DNA from: Lunularia cruciata
Taxonomy: Eukaryota; Streptophyta; Marchantiopsida; Lunulariales; Lunulariaceae
Length of the DNA stretch: 64,000 nucleotides
Reading direction: 5' to 3'
NCBI GenBank assembly: GCA_948567375.1
Contig: OX419758.1
Location: 46,515,473-46,579,472, forward strand
The notes under the pieces are model-generated. The model worked only from the letters and a program-made list of their open reading frames with translations. It had not been told where the DNA came from and ran no database searches. This document shows, piece after piece, positions 20,761-32,506 of this stretch (positions within the stretch are counted from its first letter, which is position 1; each line of letters opens with the position of its first letter). The translations under genes and the position numbers were made by a program.

Positions 20761-22435
20761 GAGAGAATACAAAGCTCTAAAGCCTGCATTGATTCTCATC
20801 TTCACACAAGTAGACCAACTATAGTCATGAGAAAAACTCAAGGCCCAAGTACGTGTAAGAAGAAACCTGCTCCAATTGCTGTCCATCAAAAAAGAAAGGT
20901 GGGACACCTTTAGAACCTACCACAATCACCTTGGACTCGTCAAGGTTCACTTCCATCTTTGTTTCATTGCAAAACAAGAGAAGAGAATCCAATAGCTTCT
21001 GTAAACCCTCTGGATTGGTGGAGAGAAGCACTACATCATCTGCATACAGTAGTGCATGTATCATCAAAGAGCCAACCTGTACACCAGTAGCTCCAGTTTC
21101 CATGAGTAATCTCTCTAGATCATCGATGAAGATTCCAAATAGAGTTGGAGATAGAGAGCAGCCTTGAATCACACCCATTGTGCTAAGGACATCTTGAGAG
21201 CTCAAAGATGAAAGTTTCACAACCACTTTGTCATAGAGTCTAGAGATAGCACCAATCAGATCAGCTGAAACACCAACTTGAGTGAGTCTCCCACTTAGAG
21301 ATTTCTTAAGCACCTTATCAAAGGCCTTCTTGAAATCAATAAATGCAACATAGAGAGCTCTCCCAACACCTTTGGATTTCCACCACAAAACATGGAGTAA
21401 CAATAGATGATCCAAAGTACTAAAGCCTGATCTGAAACCCGCTTGGCACTTAGCTCCAATTTTGTGCTTTTCTGCCCAAGTACTCAACCTAGACTCCAAA
21501 ATTCAACCGTACAACTTGGCAAAGATACTACCCACTAGAATGGTACGGTAATTGGTGACAATATCTCTCTGACCAGACTTGTGAATAGGAACTACCTTCT
21601 TGAAGCACCATCTATCAGGAAAGCCACACCTGATGGCCTCATTCAAGAGAGAAGTGAGTACTGAAATCAGATGGCTACCACCCCACTTCAGAAGTTCAAC
21701 ACATAGTCCATCAAGGTCTTCAGCCTTACCATTGGCCAACTTCTTCAATTGGTACTGGACATCAGCTTCAGAGATGGTGAGAGCAGATCCAAGGCAAGGT
21801 GCCATGCTTGGAGCATCAGGGTAAAAGTACAGATCCTTCACATATTCACAAAGCTCATTCACGTCCAGCGATGGAGATGGAGATCTGATGGTTACCTTTT
21901 GCCAAAAAGCCTTGGGATTGCTCCTCAATTCAATGCTCAACTCAACCCCCTTGAGTCTCAAGAACGCTCGCTTCTTGCACTTCACCAACTTTCTATAAGA
22001 GACAAAAGCCTGATTTTGTGCAATCTGATCAAGAGACCTATCCATAGCTTTGATCCTTGCCATTTTACAGTCAGCATCAAACCACCTATTGCAAGGGAGA
22101 CCAAGTCTCTTCTTGTGAGAACCTCGTGGAAATAGAGTTGTTGATGTAGATTGAAGAAGTTCAATCAACTGATCACTACGTTGTTGAAAATCAGAACTCC
22201 ACTCCATAGAGCTCAATTTCTCATGGATAGCTTGTTGGTACAAATCTTGCTTGTGAAAATCAAGACGGAGTTTCCCTCTAAAGGCATGATCAATAGGTAA
22301 TGTGGTTCTATTGAGGCAAGAAAGAAGGATGACACAAGATAAAGGTGCATGGTCAGATTCAGGTTGAGCGCTTGAGTACTTGGTATGTGTGAGACCATGA
22401 ACATTCCAAAACAACACTCTAAGGGTCTGGAATTG
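20761..22435 (-). pseudogene. LINE ORF2 lacking endonuclease, 3' truncated
   Basis: Starts in frame after the TAG at 22436-22438 and jumps near 22370 from KYSSA to QPESDHAPLS, the same endonuclease deletion as at 1693. The RT region runs through YVAFIDFKKAFD, QGCSLSPTLF and LLYADDVVLL. It ends in the thumb region near 20761 with no tail. A TGA at 21503-21505 replaces a CGA codon in YGRILES. The frame is otherwise open. Confidence 0.85.
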
Positions 22436-23275
22436 CTATGCGGTAGTTGACAATTTCCTTTGGGTGATCATAGCTCTATTGTCTCTCAAGAATGCAACAA
22501 AACCTGCTTGTTAAGCCTCCTTCACCTTTGCTAATTCTCCCTTCTTTGCTTGCCATTGGAGAGATGTGAGATCAGGATCCAACCAGATATGCCGCCCCCT
22601 CAGTATAGCCTTGTTTGCCATCACTGAATTCCTCTAAGTTTTTGAGCCAAACCTCACCAAAATGCTTCTTGGTTGTGCACCTTGTTGTCCCAATCTATAT
22701 GCTTGCAAAATCTGAGGATCATGGACTCTCAGAGAATCAGTAAGAAACTCACACACTATGGCCTTGGTGTCTTCCTTCTCAGTCTCTGGTAAACCAGAAA
22801 TCCTCAAGTTCTTCAATTTGACTTGTTGGTTCTCCTTCTCAACCTCATGCTCTTGCAAGTAAGAAATTTGAGCCACCTTAGTAGCTTCAGCATATGACCT
22901 CATCTTCACTTCTAATGTGCCTACAATCTGTTGGAGCCCTCCGCTTTGTGTAGCAATGTCACTGGCTTGTGTTCCCAAGGAAGCAACTTTCTTGGTAGCA
23001 TCAACCATCCCCTTGGTTGATGTTAACAGCAAGATAGTACTCTTCTTCAGGTCTTGAATCTCTTGGTTGACTAGGTTCAAGGACTCTTTTACGCTACTGA
23101 TCTCAACCTTTACAATTTCCATATCAGTCATGAGAGTACTCATGCACTGGGACATAGGTGCAAAGAAGCATCTAAGCTCTTTGTGGAAATCATTAGATTT
23201 CCTATACATTTCTGCTAATTGTTGTTGCTTCAAGGCTATATCAGCAACATCTTTCACCATCTGGGACTCCTCCAT
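22436..23275 (-). pseudogene. LINE ORF1, type A, two premature stops
   Basis: A 279-codon frame of the MEESQ type. Stops are at 22634 (CAG to TAG) and near 22513 (CAA to TAA); the second is shared with the copy at 1546. It also shares ELRC in the coiled coil with the copy at 784. Together with the common endonuclease deletion downstream this shows descent from one defective source. A leader remnant of about 117 bp (23276-23392) precedes it. Confidence 0.85.
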
Positions 23276-23392
23276 TGTGCCAATCGCTAATCACTAATCA
23301 GTCACAATCAATCTAGAAGTTTTACTTTCAACACCAAAAATTCTAGATTTTCAAGTAGACATTGCTTCTGTTTTACAGGTCAGAGCACTACT

Positions 23393-24084
23393 AGGATCTG
23401 CTCTCACCATCTCTGAAGCTGATGTCAAGTATCAATTGAAGAAGTTGGCCAATGGTAAGGCTGAAGACCTTGATGGACTATGTGTTGAACTTCTGAAGTG
23501 CCGCGGTCGCCATCTGATTTCAGTACTCACTTCTCATTTGAATGAGGCAATCAAGTGTGGCTTTCCAGATAGATGGTGCTTCAAGAAGGTTGTTCCTATT
23601 CACAAGTCTGACCAGAGAGATGTTGTCACCAATTACCCTACTATACTTGTTGGTAGTATCTTTGCCATGTTGTATGGTCGAATTGTGGAGTCTATGTTGA
23701 GCACTTGGGCTGAAAAGTACAATGTTAGAGCTAAGTGCCAAGCTGGTTTCAGATCGGGCTTTAGCACCTTGGATCACTTATTGGTACTCCATGTTTTGTG
23801 GTGGAAATCCAAGGGTGTTGGGAGAGCTCTCTCTGTTGCCTTTATTGATTTCAGGAAGGCCTTTGATAAGGTGCTTAGGAAATCTCTAAGTGAGAGACTC
23901 ATTCTAGTTGGTGTTTCAGCTGATCTGATTGGTGCTATCTCTAGACTCTATGAGAAAGTGGTTGTGAAACTTTCATCTTTGAGCTCTCAAGATGTCCTTA
24001 GCCCAATGGGTGTGATTCAAGGCTGCTCTCTATCTCCCACTCTATTTGGAATCTTCATCGACGATCTGGAGAGTCTACTCATGA
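23393..24084 (+). pseudogene. LINE ORF2 RT, first half of a split copy
   Basis: Starts in GSALTISEADV and runs through CGFPDRWCFKK, AFIDFRKAFD and QGCSLSPTLF to LESLLM. There it is interrupted by a minus-strand full-length LINE. The matching continuation, AGATGVQ and LLYADD, resumes at about 29775. No 5' end is present; it begins directly at the leader remnant of the preceding minus-strand copy. Confidence 0.8.
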
Positions 24085-24187
24085 ACAATGAACAATGAAC
24101 AATGAAATATAAAGCCTGAAAGACCCAAAGAGTCAAAAGGCTAGAAACACAATACAAAACACATGAAATGTGAGCCTAGGCAAGGGC

Positions 24188-27100
24188 CTAGGGCATCTGA
24201 CCAATCTGTAACAAATTGGTCCGATGTAAACTAACTTCTGTCATGTACTTCCCTAACGCTAAAGCTTCAACCTGTAAGAGAGTTGAGAAATCACGACAAA
24301 TAATCTGATGTCTAACTCTGATCAGCATGTAACTAGGGCAATCAATAAACACATGATGCTCATCCTCAACTTTGCTCATAATACACAATTTGCAAAGTCG
24401 CATGGAGTGCTCTATCTGCTGCCAACGTCCTTGTTCTACTTCTAGTCTATGAGAACTAGTTCTATATTGAGCAATAACATGTCTAAGTGAAGTAGAAATC
24501 CTAGCCAAGAGATAATCTTGCTCACAATACACCAACATAGGATTTACAAATTGCTGATAGAACATCATCTTGGTACCGGGTTGCTGCCATAGGCGAAGTA
24601 AGAACTGCTCCTTGATCACTTCTCGTAGTGCAATAGGCTCCAATCTCCAATGTCGCTCAGAAACATTCCACCTAGTGGCCCATGCAATCAGATCTGTATA
24701 CCAACCGACAGATAGAGTGGCACAAAAATCTTGGTAGGGAAGTCTCTCATGGTCCATGGACCTCACCTTAGTGGCATATGTGATAGCTAAAAACAAAGCT
24801 TCAGCCTCAAGAGGCAAAAACCCTGTTTCAGCAAGCAGTAATACATAAGGAGTTTGAGTCCTCACCCCAAGTTCATCACACAAAAACAATTTCTGAACTT
24901 TCTCCACCTTTTGCCACCATGTCTTCTTAGTACCTGGACCCCAAATCTGAGCACCATAGAGAACCACCGGCTGCATAAGAGATCTGAACAGCACCTTCTT
25001 CAACTCCCATGTGGTAAGGTGAGCAAGTCTAGAGCGATTCATGAGTGAATACAAAGCTCTAAAGCCTGCATTGATTCTCATCTTCACACAAGTAGACCAA
25101 CTATAGTCATGAGAAAACTCAAGGCCCAAGTACTTGTAAGAAGAAACCTGCTCCAATTGCTGTCCGTCAAAAAAGAAAGGTGTGACACCTTTAGAACCCA
25201 CCACAATGACCTTGGACTTGTCAAGGTTCACTTCCATCTTTGTTTCATTGCAAAACAAGAGAAGAGAATCCAATAGCTTCTGTAAACTCTGTGGGTTGGT
25301 GGAGAGAAGCACTACATCATCTGCATAAAGGAGTGCATGTATCATCAAAGAGCCAATCTGTACACCTGTAGCTCCAGCTTCCATGAGTAGACTCTCCAGA
25401 TCATCGATGAAGATTCCAAATAGAGTGGGAGATAGAGAGCAGCCTTGAATCACACCCATTGTGCTAAGGACATCTTGAGAGCTCAAAGATGAAAGTTTCA
25501 CAATCACTTTCTCATAGAGTCTAGAGATAGCACCAATCAGATCAGCTGAAACACCAACTAGAGTGAGTCTCTCACTTAGACATTTCCTAAGCACCTTATC
25601 AAAGGCCTTCCTGAAATCAATAAAGGCAACATAGAGAGCTCTCCCAACACCCTTGGATTTCCACCACAAAACATGGAGTACCAATAAGTGATCCAAGGTG
25701 CTAAAGCCCGATCTGAAACCCGCTTGGCACTTAGCTTGAACATTGTACTTTTCAGCCCAAGTGCTCAACCTAGACTCCAAAATTCGACCATACAACTTGG
25801 CAAAGACACTACCAACAAGTATGGTACGGTTATTGGTGACAACATCTCTCTGGCCAGACTTGTGAATAGGAACAACCTTCTTGAAGCACCATCTATCCGG
25901 AAAGCCACACTTGATTACCTCATTCAAATGAGAAGTGAGTACTGAAATCAGATGGCTACCGCCCCACTTCAGAAGTTCAACACATAGTCCATCAAGGTCT
26001 TCAGCCTTACCATTGGCCAACTTCTTCAATTGGTACTTGACATCAGCTTCAGAGATGGTGAGAGCAGATCCAAGGCAAGGTGCCATGCTTGGAGCATCAG
26101 GGAAAAAGTACAGATCTTTCACATAGTCACAAAGCTTGTTTAGGTCCAGCGATGGAGATGGAGATCTGATGGTTACCTTCTTCCAAAAAGCCTTAGGATT
26201 GCTCCTCAGTTCAGTGCTCAACTCAACCCCCTTGAGTCTAAAAAATGCTCGCTTTTTGCACTTCACCAACTTTCTGTATGAAACAAAGGCCTGATTTTGT
26301 GCAATCTGATCAAGAGACCTATCCATAGCTTTGATCCTTGCCATTTTGCAATCAGCATCATACCACCTATTGCAAGGGAGACCAAGTCTCTTCTTGTGGG
26401 AGCCTCTTGGAAAGAAAGTAGTTGATATAGATTGAAGAAGCTCAACCAACTGATCACTACGTTGTTGAAAATCAGAACTCCACTCCATAGAACTCAATTT
26501 CTCTTGGATAGCTTGTTGGTACAAGTCTCTCTTGTGAAAGTCTAGATGAAGTTTTCCTCTAAAGGCATGGTCAATGGGTAATGTGGTTCTATTGAGGCAA
26601 GGAAGAAGGATGGCACAAGATAGAGGTGCATGGTCTGATTCTGGTTGAGGATCTAAAACAATAAAATCTGAGACAAAGTGGATATCATTAGCTGAAGTGA
26701 GCATATAATCTATGGTGCTTGATCCACCAGAGGCAAAGCATGTGCTTTTACAAGTTTTTGGAAATTGAGAAAGGCCATTCAAGATCTTCAAGCTACAATT
26801 GGTACCAAAGCTCAAAAAGTGCTCACTCATGGGGTTGGACATAAGATCTTTGGAAGAGCGGGACCAAGCACTAGAATGATCTATCAAAATATGGAGATGA
26901 TCATTCTCAAGGTCACTCAAGTCAGGAATCTGAGAGGCTTGGATCCTAGCATTGAAATCACCAAGAACAAGTACTGCACCTTTACTTTGAAACTCTAACA
27001 CATCCTTTGTCAAGGAATGGAAAGGCTGCATGGTGTTGAGAACTCCACTTGAATAGATTGGTGATGTCAATGGGGCAAAGTAGCAAACAGCAATGAAGCA

Positions 27101-27421
27101 AGGTGTGGCAACTCCTCCAATCCTCAGCCATTGGTATTGTCCATTTGAATCTTGACCTATCAAAGAGACTGATTTCTCAAAGCCAAATCTGACGTAAGTA
27201 GCAATACCTCCAAAGCCCCTTCCTTTGTGTTGCCTCCGCTTGTTCCAAGTTGACCCAATAAGAGTGAAACCTTCAATGTCTTGAATGGTGTTTCCTTCAT
27301 GTTCCCATGTCTCCACAAGATTGATCAGATCAGCATCATCCCACAAAGGCTTAGCGCTGGAGTACTTGGTTTGTGTGAGCCCATGTACATTCCAAAACAA
27401 CACTCTAAGGGTCTGGAATTG
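24188..27421 (-). CDS. LINE ORF2 polyprotein: endonuclease and reverse transcriptase
   Basis: Fully open. Numbering from the GTG at 27403, the APE-type endonuclease occupies 1 to about 262: Asn5 in WNVHGL, Glu31 in LVETW, LGDFNAR at 147-153, Asp232 in STIDYML and SDHAPLS at 256-262. RT follows: AFIDFRKAFD, QGCSLSPTLF and YADD at 693-696. A C-terminal finger, CKLCIMSKVEDEHHVFIDC, is of the zf-RVT type. There is no RNase H domain. No Met codon occurs before residue 125. The frame joins ORF1 through a single TAG followed by CAA TTC, so expression by readthrough is inferred. Confidence 0.93.
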   Translation of the reverse strand, partial: QFQTLRVLFWNVHGLTQTKYSSAKPLWDDADLINLVETWEHEGNTIQDIEGFTLIGSTWNKRRQHKGRGFGGIATYVRFGFEKSVSLIGQDSNGQYQWLRIGGVATPCFIAVCYFAPLTSPIYSSGVLNTMQPFHSLTKDVLEFQSKGAVLVLGDFNARIQASQIPDLSDLENDHLHILIDHSSAWSRSSKDLMSNPMSEHFLSFGTNCSLKILNGLSQFPKTCKSTCFASGGSSTIDYMLTSANDIHFVSDFIVLDPQPESDHAPLSCAILLPCLNRTTLPIDHAFRGKLHLDFHKRDLYQQAIQEKLSSMEWSSDFQQRSDQLVELLQSISTTFFPRGSHKKRLGLPCNRWYDADCKMARIKAMDRSLDQIAQNQAFVSYRKLVKCKKRAFFRLKGVELSTELRSNPKAFWKKVTIRSPSPSLDLNKLCDYVKDLYFFPDAPSMAPCLGSALTISEADVKYQLKKLANGKAEDLDGLCVELLKWGGSHLISVLTSHLNEVIKCGFPDRWCFKKVVPIHKSGQRDVVTNNRTILVGSVFAKLYGRILESRLSTWAEKYNVQAKCQAGFRSGFSTLDHLLVLHVLWWKSKGVGRALYVAFIDFRKAFDKVLRKCLSERLTLVGVSADLIGAISRLYEKVIVKLSSLSSQDVLSTMGVIQGCSLSPTLFGIFIDDLESLLMEAGATGVQIGSLMIHALLYADDVVLLSTNPQSLQKLLDSLLLFCNETKMEVNLDKSKVIVVGSKGVTPFFFDGQQLEQVSSYKYLGLEFSHDYSWSTCVKMRINAGFRALYSLMNRSRLAHLTTWELKKVLFRSLMQPVVLYGAQIWGPGTKKTWWQKVEKVQKLFLCDELGVRTQTPYVLLLAETGFLPLEAEALFLAITYATKVRSMDHERLPYQDFCATLSVGWYTDLIAWATRWNVSERHWRLEPIALREVIKEQFLLRLWQQPGTKMMFYQQFVNPMLVYCEQDYLLARISTSLRHVIAQYRTSSHRLEVEQGRWQQIEHSMRLCKLCIMSKVEDEHHVFIDCPSYMLIRVRHQIICRDFSTLLQVEALALGKYMTEVSLHRTNLLQIGQMP

Positions 27422-28261
27422 CTATGCAATAGCTGACAATTTCTTTTGAGTAATCAGAGCTCTATTATCTCTCAAGAATGCAACAAAGCCTGCTTGTTGA
27501 GCCTCCTTCACTTTTGCTAATTCTCCCTTCTTTGCTTGCCATTGGAGAGATGTGAGATCAGGATCTAACCAGATGCGCCGCCCCTTCAATACAGCCTTGT
27601 TTGCCATCACTAAATTCCTTTGAGTTTCTGAGCCAAACCTCACCAAAATGCTTCTTGGTTGTGCACCTTGCTGTCCCTATCTATATGCTTGCACAATTTG
27701 AGCATCATGGACTCTCAGAGAATCAGCAATAAATTCACACACTATGGCCTTGGTATCTTCCTTCTCAATCTCTGGCAAACCTGAAATCCTCAAGTTTTTC
27801 ATTTTCACCAGTTGGTTCTCCTTTTCAACCTCATGCTCTTGCAAGTAAGAGATTTGAGCCACCTTAGTAGCTTCAGCATAAGACTTCATCTTCACTTCTA
27901 ATGTGTCCACAATCTGTTGGAGCCCTCCGCTTTGTGTAGCAATGTTGTTGGCTTGTACTCCCAAAGATGCAACCTTCTCAGTAGCATCCACCATCCCCTT
28001 GGTTGATGTTAACAGCGAGATAGTACTCTTCTTTAGGTCTTGAATCTCTTGGTTGACCAAGTTCAATGACTCTTTTATAGTGCTGATCTCAACCTTTACA
28101 ACATCCATATCAGTCATGAGAGTACTCATGCACTGGGACATAGGTGCAAAGAAATTTCTAAGCTCTTTGTGGAAATCATTAGATTTCCTGTACATTTCAG
28201 CTAATTGTTGTTGCTTCAAGGCTATATCTGCAATGTCTTTCACCATCTTGGACTCTTCCAT
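27422..28261 (-). pseudogene. LINE ORF1, type A', single internal TAG
   Basis: 840 bp from the MEESK ATG to the conserved TAG. The only lesion is a TAG at 27677-27679 in place of the Leu codon after QAYR, within the RRM-like domain; the rest stays in frame. The same TAG is present in the other A' copy (13625-13627). It may be an inherited defect complemented in trans, or a second tolerated stop. The coiled coil (SQCMSTLMTDMDVVKVEI) and the RNP1-like segment are otherwise normal. Confidence 0.85.
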
Positions 28262-29741
28262 TATGCCAATCACTAATCACTCACAATAAATCTAGAAGTT
28301 TTACTTCCAACACCAAAACTTCAAGATTTTCAAGGTAGCTTAGCTGTGATTTTACATCACTAAGTACTACTAGCTAGGTATTGAAAGAAGGAACTGGAGA
28401 AGTTGGTTCTAATGAGATAATAATCACCTCAAATGGACATGTGAATGTAAAGCTATTACATTCCAAATCAGTGGTGCACAAAGCTACCAAAGGCTGCGAA
28501 AATTGGGGTACCCAGAGCTCCAAATCTATCCTCTAAACTCTGTCAATAATTTTTCAATGTAAAGGCTTGACTGAGCTGATTCTAATGACACAAAGATCAC
28601 TTCATTTGGATCATTGAGTACAAAGATACAATGGTCTGAATTTGCACTTCACAATGTTGTGATGTACAAAGAGTCACAGATCTCAAATTGTCACAACTTC
28701 CTTGTCTGATCTCCAATTGCAACAAATCAAAGCTCAAAAGAAACCTTGCATAGTGCTTGTTCTATTGCCACAAAAACCATTTGATTTGGACCTATAAGTA
28801 CAGAGCAATCCTACTTCACATGTGTAGAATTTAACACCAAGTACTTGGAAGTATTGCAATGAAGCAAATGGTCATATCATCAGCGTTGGATATCCAAATT
28901 CTTCAAATATGAAGTCAATAGAAAGCCTATGACAATGTGGTTCTTGTGACACAAGAATCAACTGGATTGGGTTTGTGAGTGAGGAGAACTGGCCCTGCAA
29001 AGTTGGAACTCTAAACACCAAGATGCATGAAATGTGACAGAATGGGAATTGCCACCACTGCTTGCTCAGACCTCCATGTGCTACAAATTTGGACTTGAAA
29101 CAGAGCTTGTAACTCACAGATTCTGATGCCGCAATTTTCACTGGATTTGCAATTTTGACTGCAGAGCAATCCTCTCCCAATTCTCGCACATTCACATAGA
29201 TTACCGAGAGCTTCCTCAGAATTGAAAAATCCAGAACTCTCTGTTTACTCCTCCAAACTGGACAAGATTTACCTTGAAAGAAAGCTCTCAGCATAAGGGT
29301 TCGAATGAGATTCAAATCACTCCATTTGCTCGTGTATTCGCAGAGGTACAATCATTTGAAATTGCAGCTCAAACCCTAAAATCTGCCAAAGAGAATAGAA
29401 TTCGAACCCTTGTAACTTTCTGCACAAAACCGGTCTTCAAACGCGCTTGATATCAATCGAAAGAGCAGGTCAAGGCGCATCCAATGCCGCAAAAATCACT
29501 CCATTTGGACTTTTGATGATGAAGAAACAAACTCTCAAATGTGGATCCTCTGTCAGAATATTCAATCACTGATAACTCTCTGCACAAAGCTCAGAATGTA
29601 ACAATCTTGATGGCCATGGAAAGATATTGGCAAGGCGCTTCTAACAAGATCAAAATCACAAGGTTTAGACATGTATCGGTTGAGATATGACACTTCAAAC
29701 TTTCGAGAAATCTACTCTCTCTTCTCCTTCTAATCTTAGTG
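28262..29741 (-). promoter_or_regulatory. LINE 5'UTR, type A', complete
   Basis: Complete 1480-bp leader. Its 5' limit is set by agreement with the plus-strand copy that starts at 47851 (both begin CACTAAGATT, then GAAGGAGAAGAGAGAGTAGATTT). It contains the same GAAGCGCCTTG and GGAGTGATTTTTG words as the other leader types, in diverged units. An open stretch of 159 codons (28872-29351) is noted but not supported as a gene. Confidence 0.75.
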
Positions 29742-29774
29742 ACCCTTAGTACTGAAATCAGATTTTCAAAGCTG

Positions 29775-31066
29775 GAGCTACAGGTGTACAGATTGGATCT
29801 CTGATGATACATGCACTCCTTTATGCAGATGATGTAGTGCTTCTCTCCACCAACCCACAGAGTTTACAGAAGCTATTGGATTCTCTTCTCTTGTTTTGCA
29901 ATGAAACACAGATGGAAGTGAACCTTGACAAGTCCAAGGTGATTGTGGTGGGTTCTAAAGGTGTCACACCTTTCTTTTTTGACGGACAGCAACTGGAGCA
30001 GGTTTCTTCTTACAAGTACTTGGGCCTTGAGTTTTCTCATGACTATAGTTGGTCTACTTGTGTGAAGATGAGAATCAATGTAGGCTTTAGAGCTTTGTAT
30101 TCACTCATGAATTGCTCTAGACTTGCTCACCTTACCACATGGGAGTTGAAGAAGGTGCTGTTCAGATCTCTTGTGCAGCCGGTGGTTCTCTATGGTGCTC
30201 AAATTTGGGGTCCAGGTACTAAGAAGACATGGTGGCAAAAGGTGGAGAAAGTTCAGAAATTGTTTTTGAGTGATGAACTTGGAGTGAGGACTCAAACTCT
30301 TTATCTATTGCTGCTTGCTGAAACAGGGTTTTTGCCTCTTGAGGCTGAAGCTTTGTTTTTAGCTATCACATATGCCACTAAGGTGAGGTCCATGGAGCAT
30401 GAGAGACTTCCCTACCAAGCTTTTTGTGCCACTCTATCTGTCGGTTGGTATACAGATCTAATTGCATGGGCCACTAGGTGGAATGTTTCTGAGCGACATT
30501 GGAGATTGGAGCCTATTGCACTACGAGAAGTGATCAAGGAGCAGTTCTTACTTCGCCTATGGCAGCAACCCGGTACCAAGATGGTGTTCTATCAGCAGTT
30601 TGTAAATCCTATGTTGGTGTATTGTGAGCAAGATTATCTGTTAGCTAGGATTTCTACTTCACTTAGACATGTTATCGCTCAATATAGAACTAGTTCTCAT
30701 AGACTAGCAGTAGAACAAGGACGTTGGCAGCAGATAGAGCACTCCATGCGACTTTGCAAATTGTGTATTATGAGCAAAGTTGAGGATGAGCATCATGTGT
30801 TGATTGTTTGCCCTTTTGACATGCAGATTAGAGTTAGACATCAGATTACTTGTAGTGATTTCTCAACTCTCTTACAGGTTGAAGCTTTAGCATTAGGGAA
30901 GTACATGACTGAGGTTGGTATACATCGGACCAATTTGTTATGGATTGGTCAGATGCCCTAGGCCCTTGCCTAGGCTCACATTTCATGTGTTTTGTATTGT
31001 GTTTCTAGCCTTTTGACTCTTTGGGTCTCTCGGGCTTTATATTTCATTGTTCATTGTTCATTGTTC
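29775..31066 (+). pseudogene. LINE ORF2 second half with 3' end and tail
   Basis: Continuation of the copy at 23393-24084. It encodes LLYADDVVLL, the thumb (YLGLEFSHDYSWST), and the C-terminal finger CKLCIMSKVEDEHHVLIVC, ending at the TAG at 30961. The family 3' end and a (TTCATTG)n tail reach 31066. The finger region has FDMQ in place of CYMQ. It is open from 29804 to 30961. Confidence 0.85.
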
Positions 31067-32400
31067 ATCAAGGTCTTCAGCCTTACCATTGGCCAACTTC
31101 TTCAATTGGTACTGGACATCAGCTTCAGAGATGGTGAGAGCAGATCCAAGGCAAGGTGCCATGCTTGGAGCATCTGGGAAAAAGTACATTTTCTTCACAT
31201 ATTCACAAAGCTCATTCACATCCAGCGATGGAGATGGAGATCTGATGGTTACCTTCTGCCAAAAAGCCTTGGGATTGCTCCTCAATTCAATGCTCAACTC
31301 AACCCCCTTGAGTCTCAAGAACCGCTCGCTTCTTGCACTTCACCAACTTTCTATAAGAGACAAAAGCCTGATTTTGTGCAATCTGATCAAGAGACCTATC
31401 CATAGCTTTGATCCTTGCCATTTTACAGTCAGCATCAAACCACCTATTGCAAGGGAGACCAAGTCTCTTCTTGTAAGAACCTCGTGGAAATAGAGTTGTT
31501 GATGTAGATTGAAGAAGCTCAATCAGCTGATCACTACGTTGTTGAAAATCAGAACTCCACTCCATAGAGCTCAATTTCTCATGGATAGCTTGTTGGTACA
31601 AATCTCGCTTGTGAAAATCAAGATGGAGTTTCCTTCTAAAGGCATGATAAGGTGCTTAGGAAATCTCTAAGTGAGAGACTCACTCAAGTTGGTGTTACAG
31701 CTGATCTGATTGGTGCTATCTCTAGACTCTATCAGAAGGTGGTTGTGAAACTTTCATCTTTGAGCTCTCAAGATATCCTTAGCACAATGGGTGTGATTCA
31801 AGGTTGCTCTCTATCTCCAACATTGTTTGGAATCTTCATCAATGATCTAGAGAGGGTGCTTATGGAAGCTGGAGCTACAGGTGTACAGGTTGGCTCTTTG
31901 ATGATACATGCACTACAGTATGCGGATGATGTGTTGTTTCATGCGGATGATGTAGTGCTCCTCTCTACCAATCCACAAAGTTTACAGAAGTTGTTGGATT
32001 CTCTTCTCTTGTTTTGCAATCAAACAAAGATGGAGGTGAACCTTGACAAGTCCAAGGTGATTGCGGTCGGTTCTAAAGGAGTCACACCTTTCTTTTTTGA
32101 TGGACAGCAATTGGAGCAGGTTTCTTTTTACAAGTACTTGGGTCTTGAGTTTTCTCATGACTATAGTTGGTCCACTTGTGTGAAGATGAGAATCAATGTA
32201 GGCTTTAGAGCTTTGTATTCACTCATGAACCGCTCTAGACTTGCTCACCTTACCACATGGGAGTTGAAGAAGGTGTTGTTCAGATCTCTTGTGCAGCCGG
32301 TGGTTCTCTATGGTGCTCAGATTTGGGGTCCAGGTACTAAGAAGACATGGTGGCAAAAGGTGGAGAAAGTTCAAAAGTTGTTTTTGTGTGATGAACTTGC
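31067..32400. mobile_element. LINE copy with inverted 5' part, duplicated YADD box
   Basis: 31067-31648 is minus strand (HAFRRKL through VNELCEYVK to ANGKAEDLDE). 31649-32400 is plus strand, from KVLRKSLSERL through QGCSLSPTLF to LFLCDEL, where it stops in unique DNA without a tail. The inverted part is normally upstream of the forward part, as in twin priming. In the forward part the catalytic motif is duplicated by 21 bp (31919-31957): YADDVLF then HADDVVLL. The inverted piece carries a one-base insertion near 31321. Confidence 0.7.
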
Positions 32401-32506
32401 GATGTTGGGCTGAATGCAAATATAATAGTTGGAAGACCTCTTGAATTCCTACATTCTAAGTTTGTCATTGACACACAAATGTCTAGTTTCCCTTGTGGTC
32501 TTGCAG

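Larger units (their letters stand above)
24085..29741 (-). mobile_element. Best-preserved full-length LINE, type A'
   Basis: A 5.66-kb element complete from leader start (29741) to tail (24085). It has a leader of 1480 bp, ORF1 with one internal TAG, an uninterrupted ORF2 of 1071 codons, all three 3' hairpins and a TTCATTG tail of about three units. It lies antisense within the RT region of another LINE copy (23393-24084 and 29775-31066). No clear target-site duplication is visible, and a stretch of about 30 bases at 29742-29774 is of mixed origin. It is the most plausible recent source of enzyme in the window. Confidence 0.9.

Noticed and set aside
24854-25048. Recurrent 64-codon antisense ORF, MSPHPKFITQKQFLNFLHLL, opposite ORF2
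   Set aside because: It appears in every copy because ORF2 is conserved on the other strand. It is a shadow frame.
28872-29351. 159-codon ORF in the A' leader (partly open at 48241-48630)
   Set aside because: It crosses the quasi-repeat units, resembles no known protein, and is closed early by a stop in the second copy. It is probably chance openness of repeat sequence.
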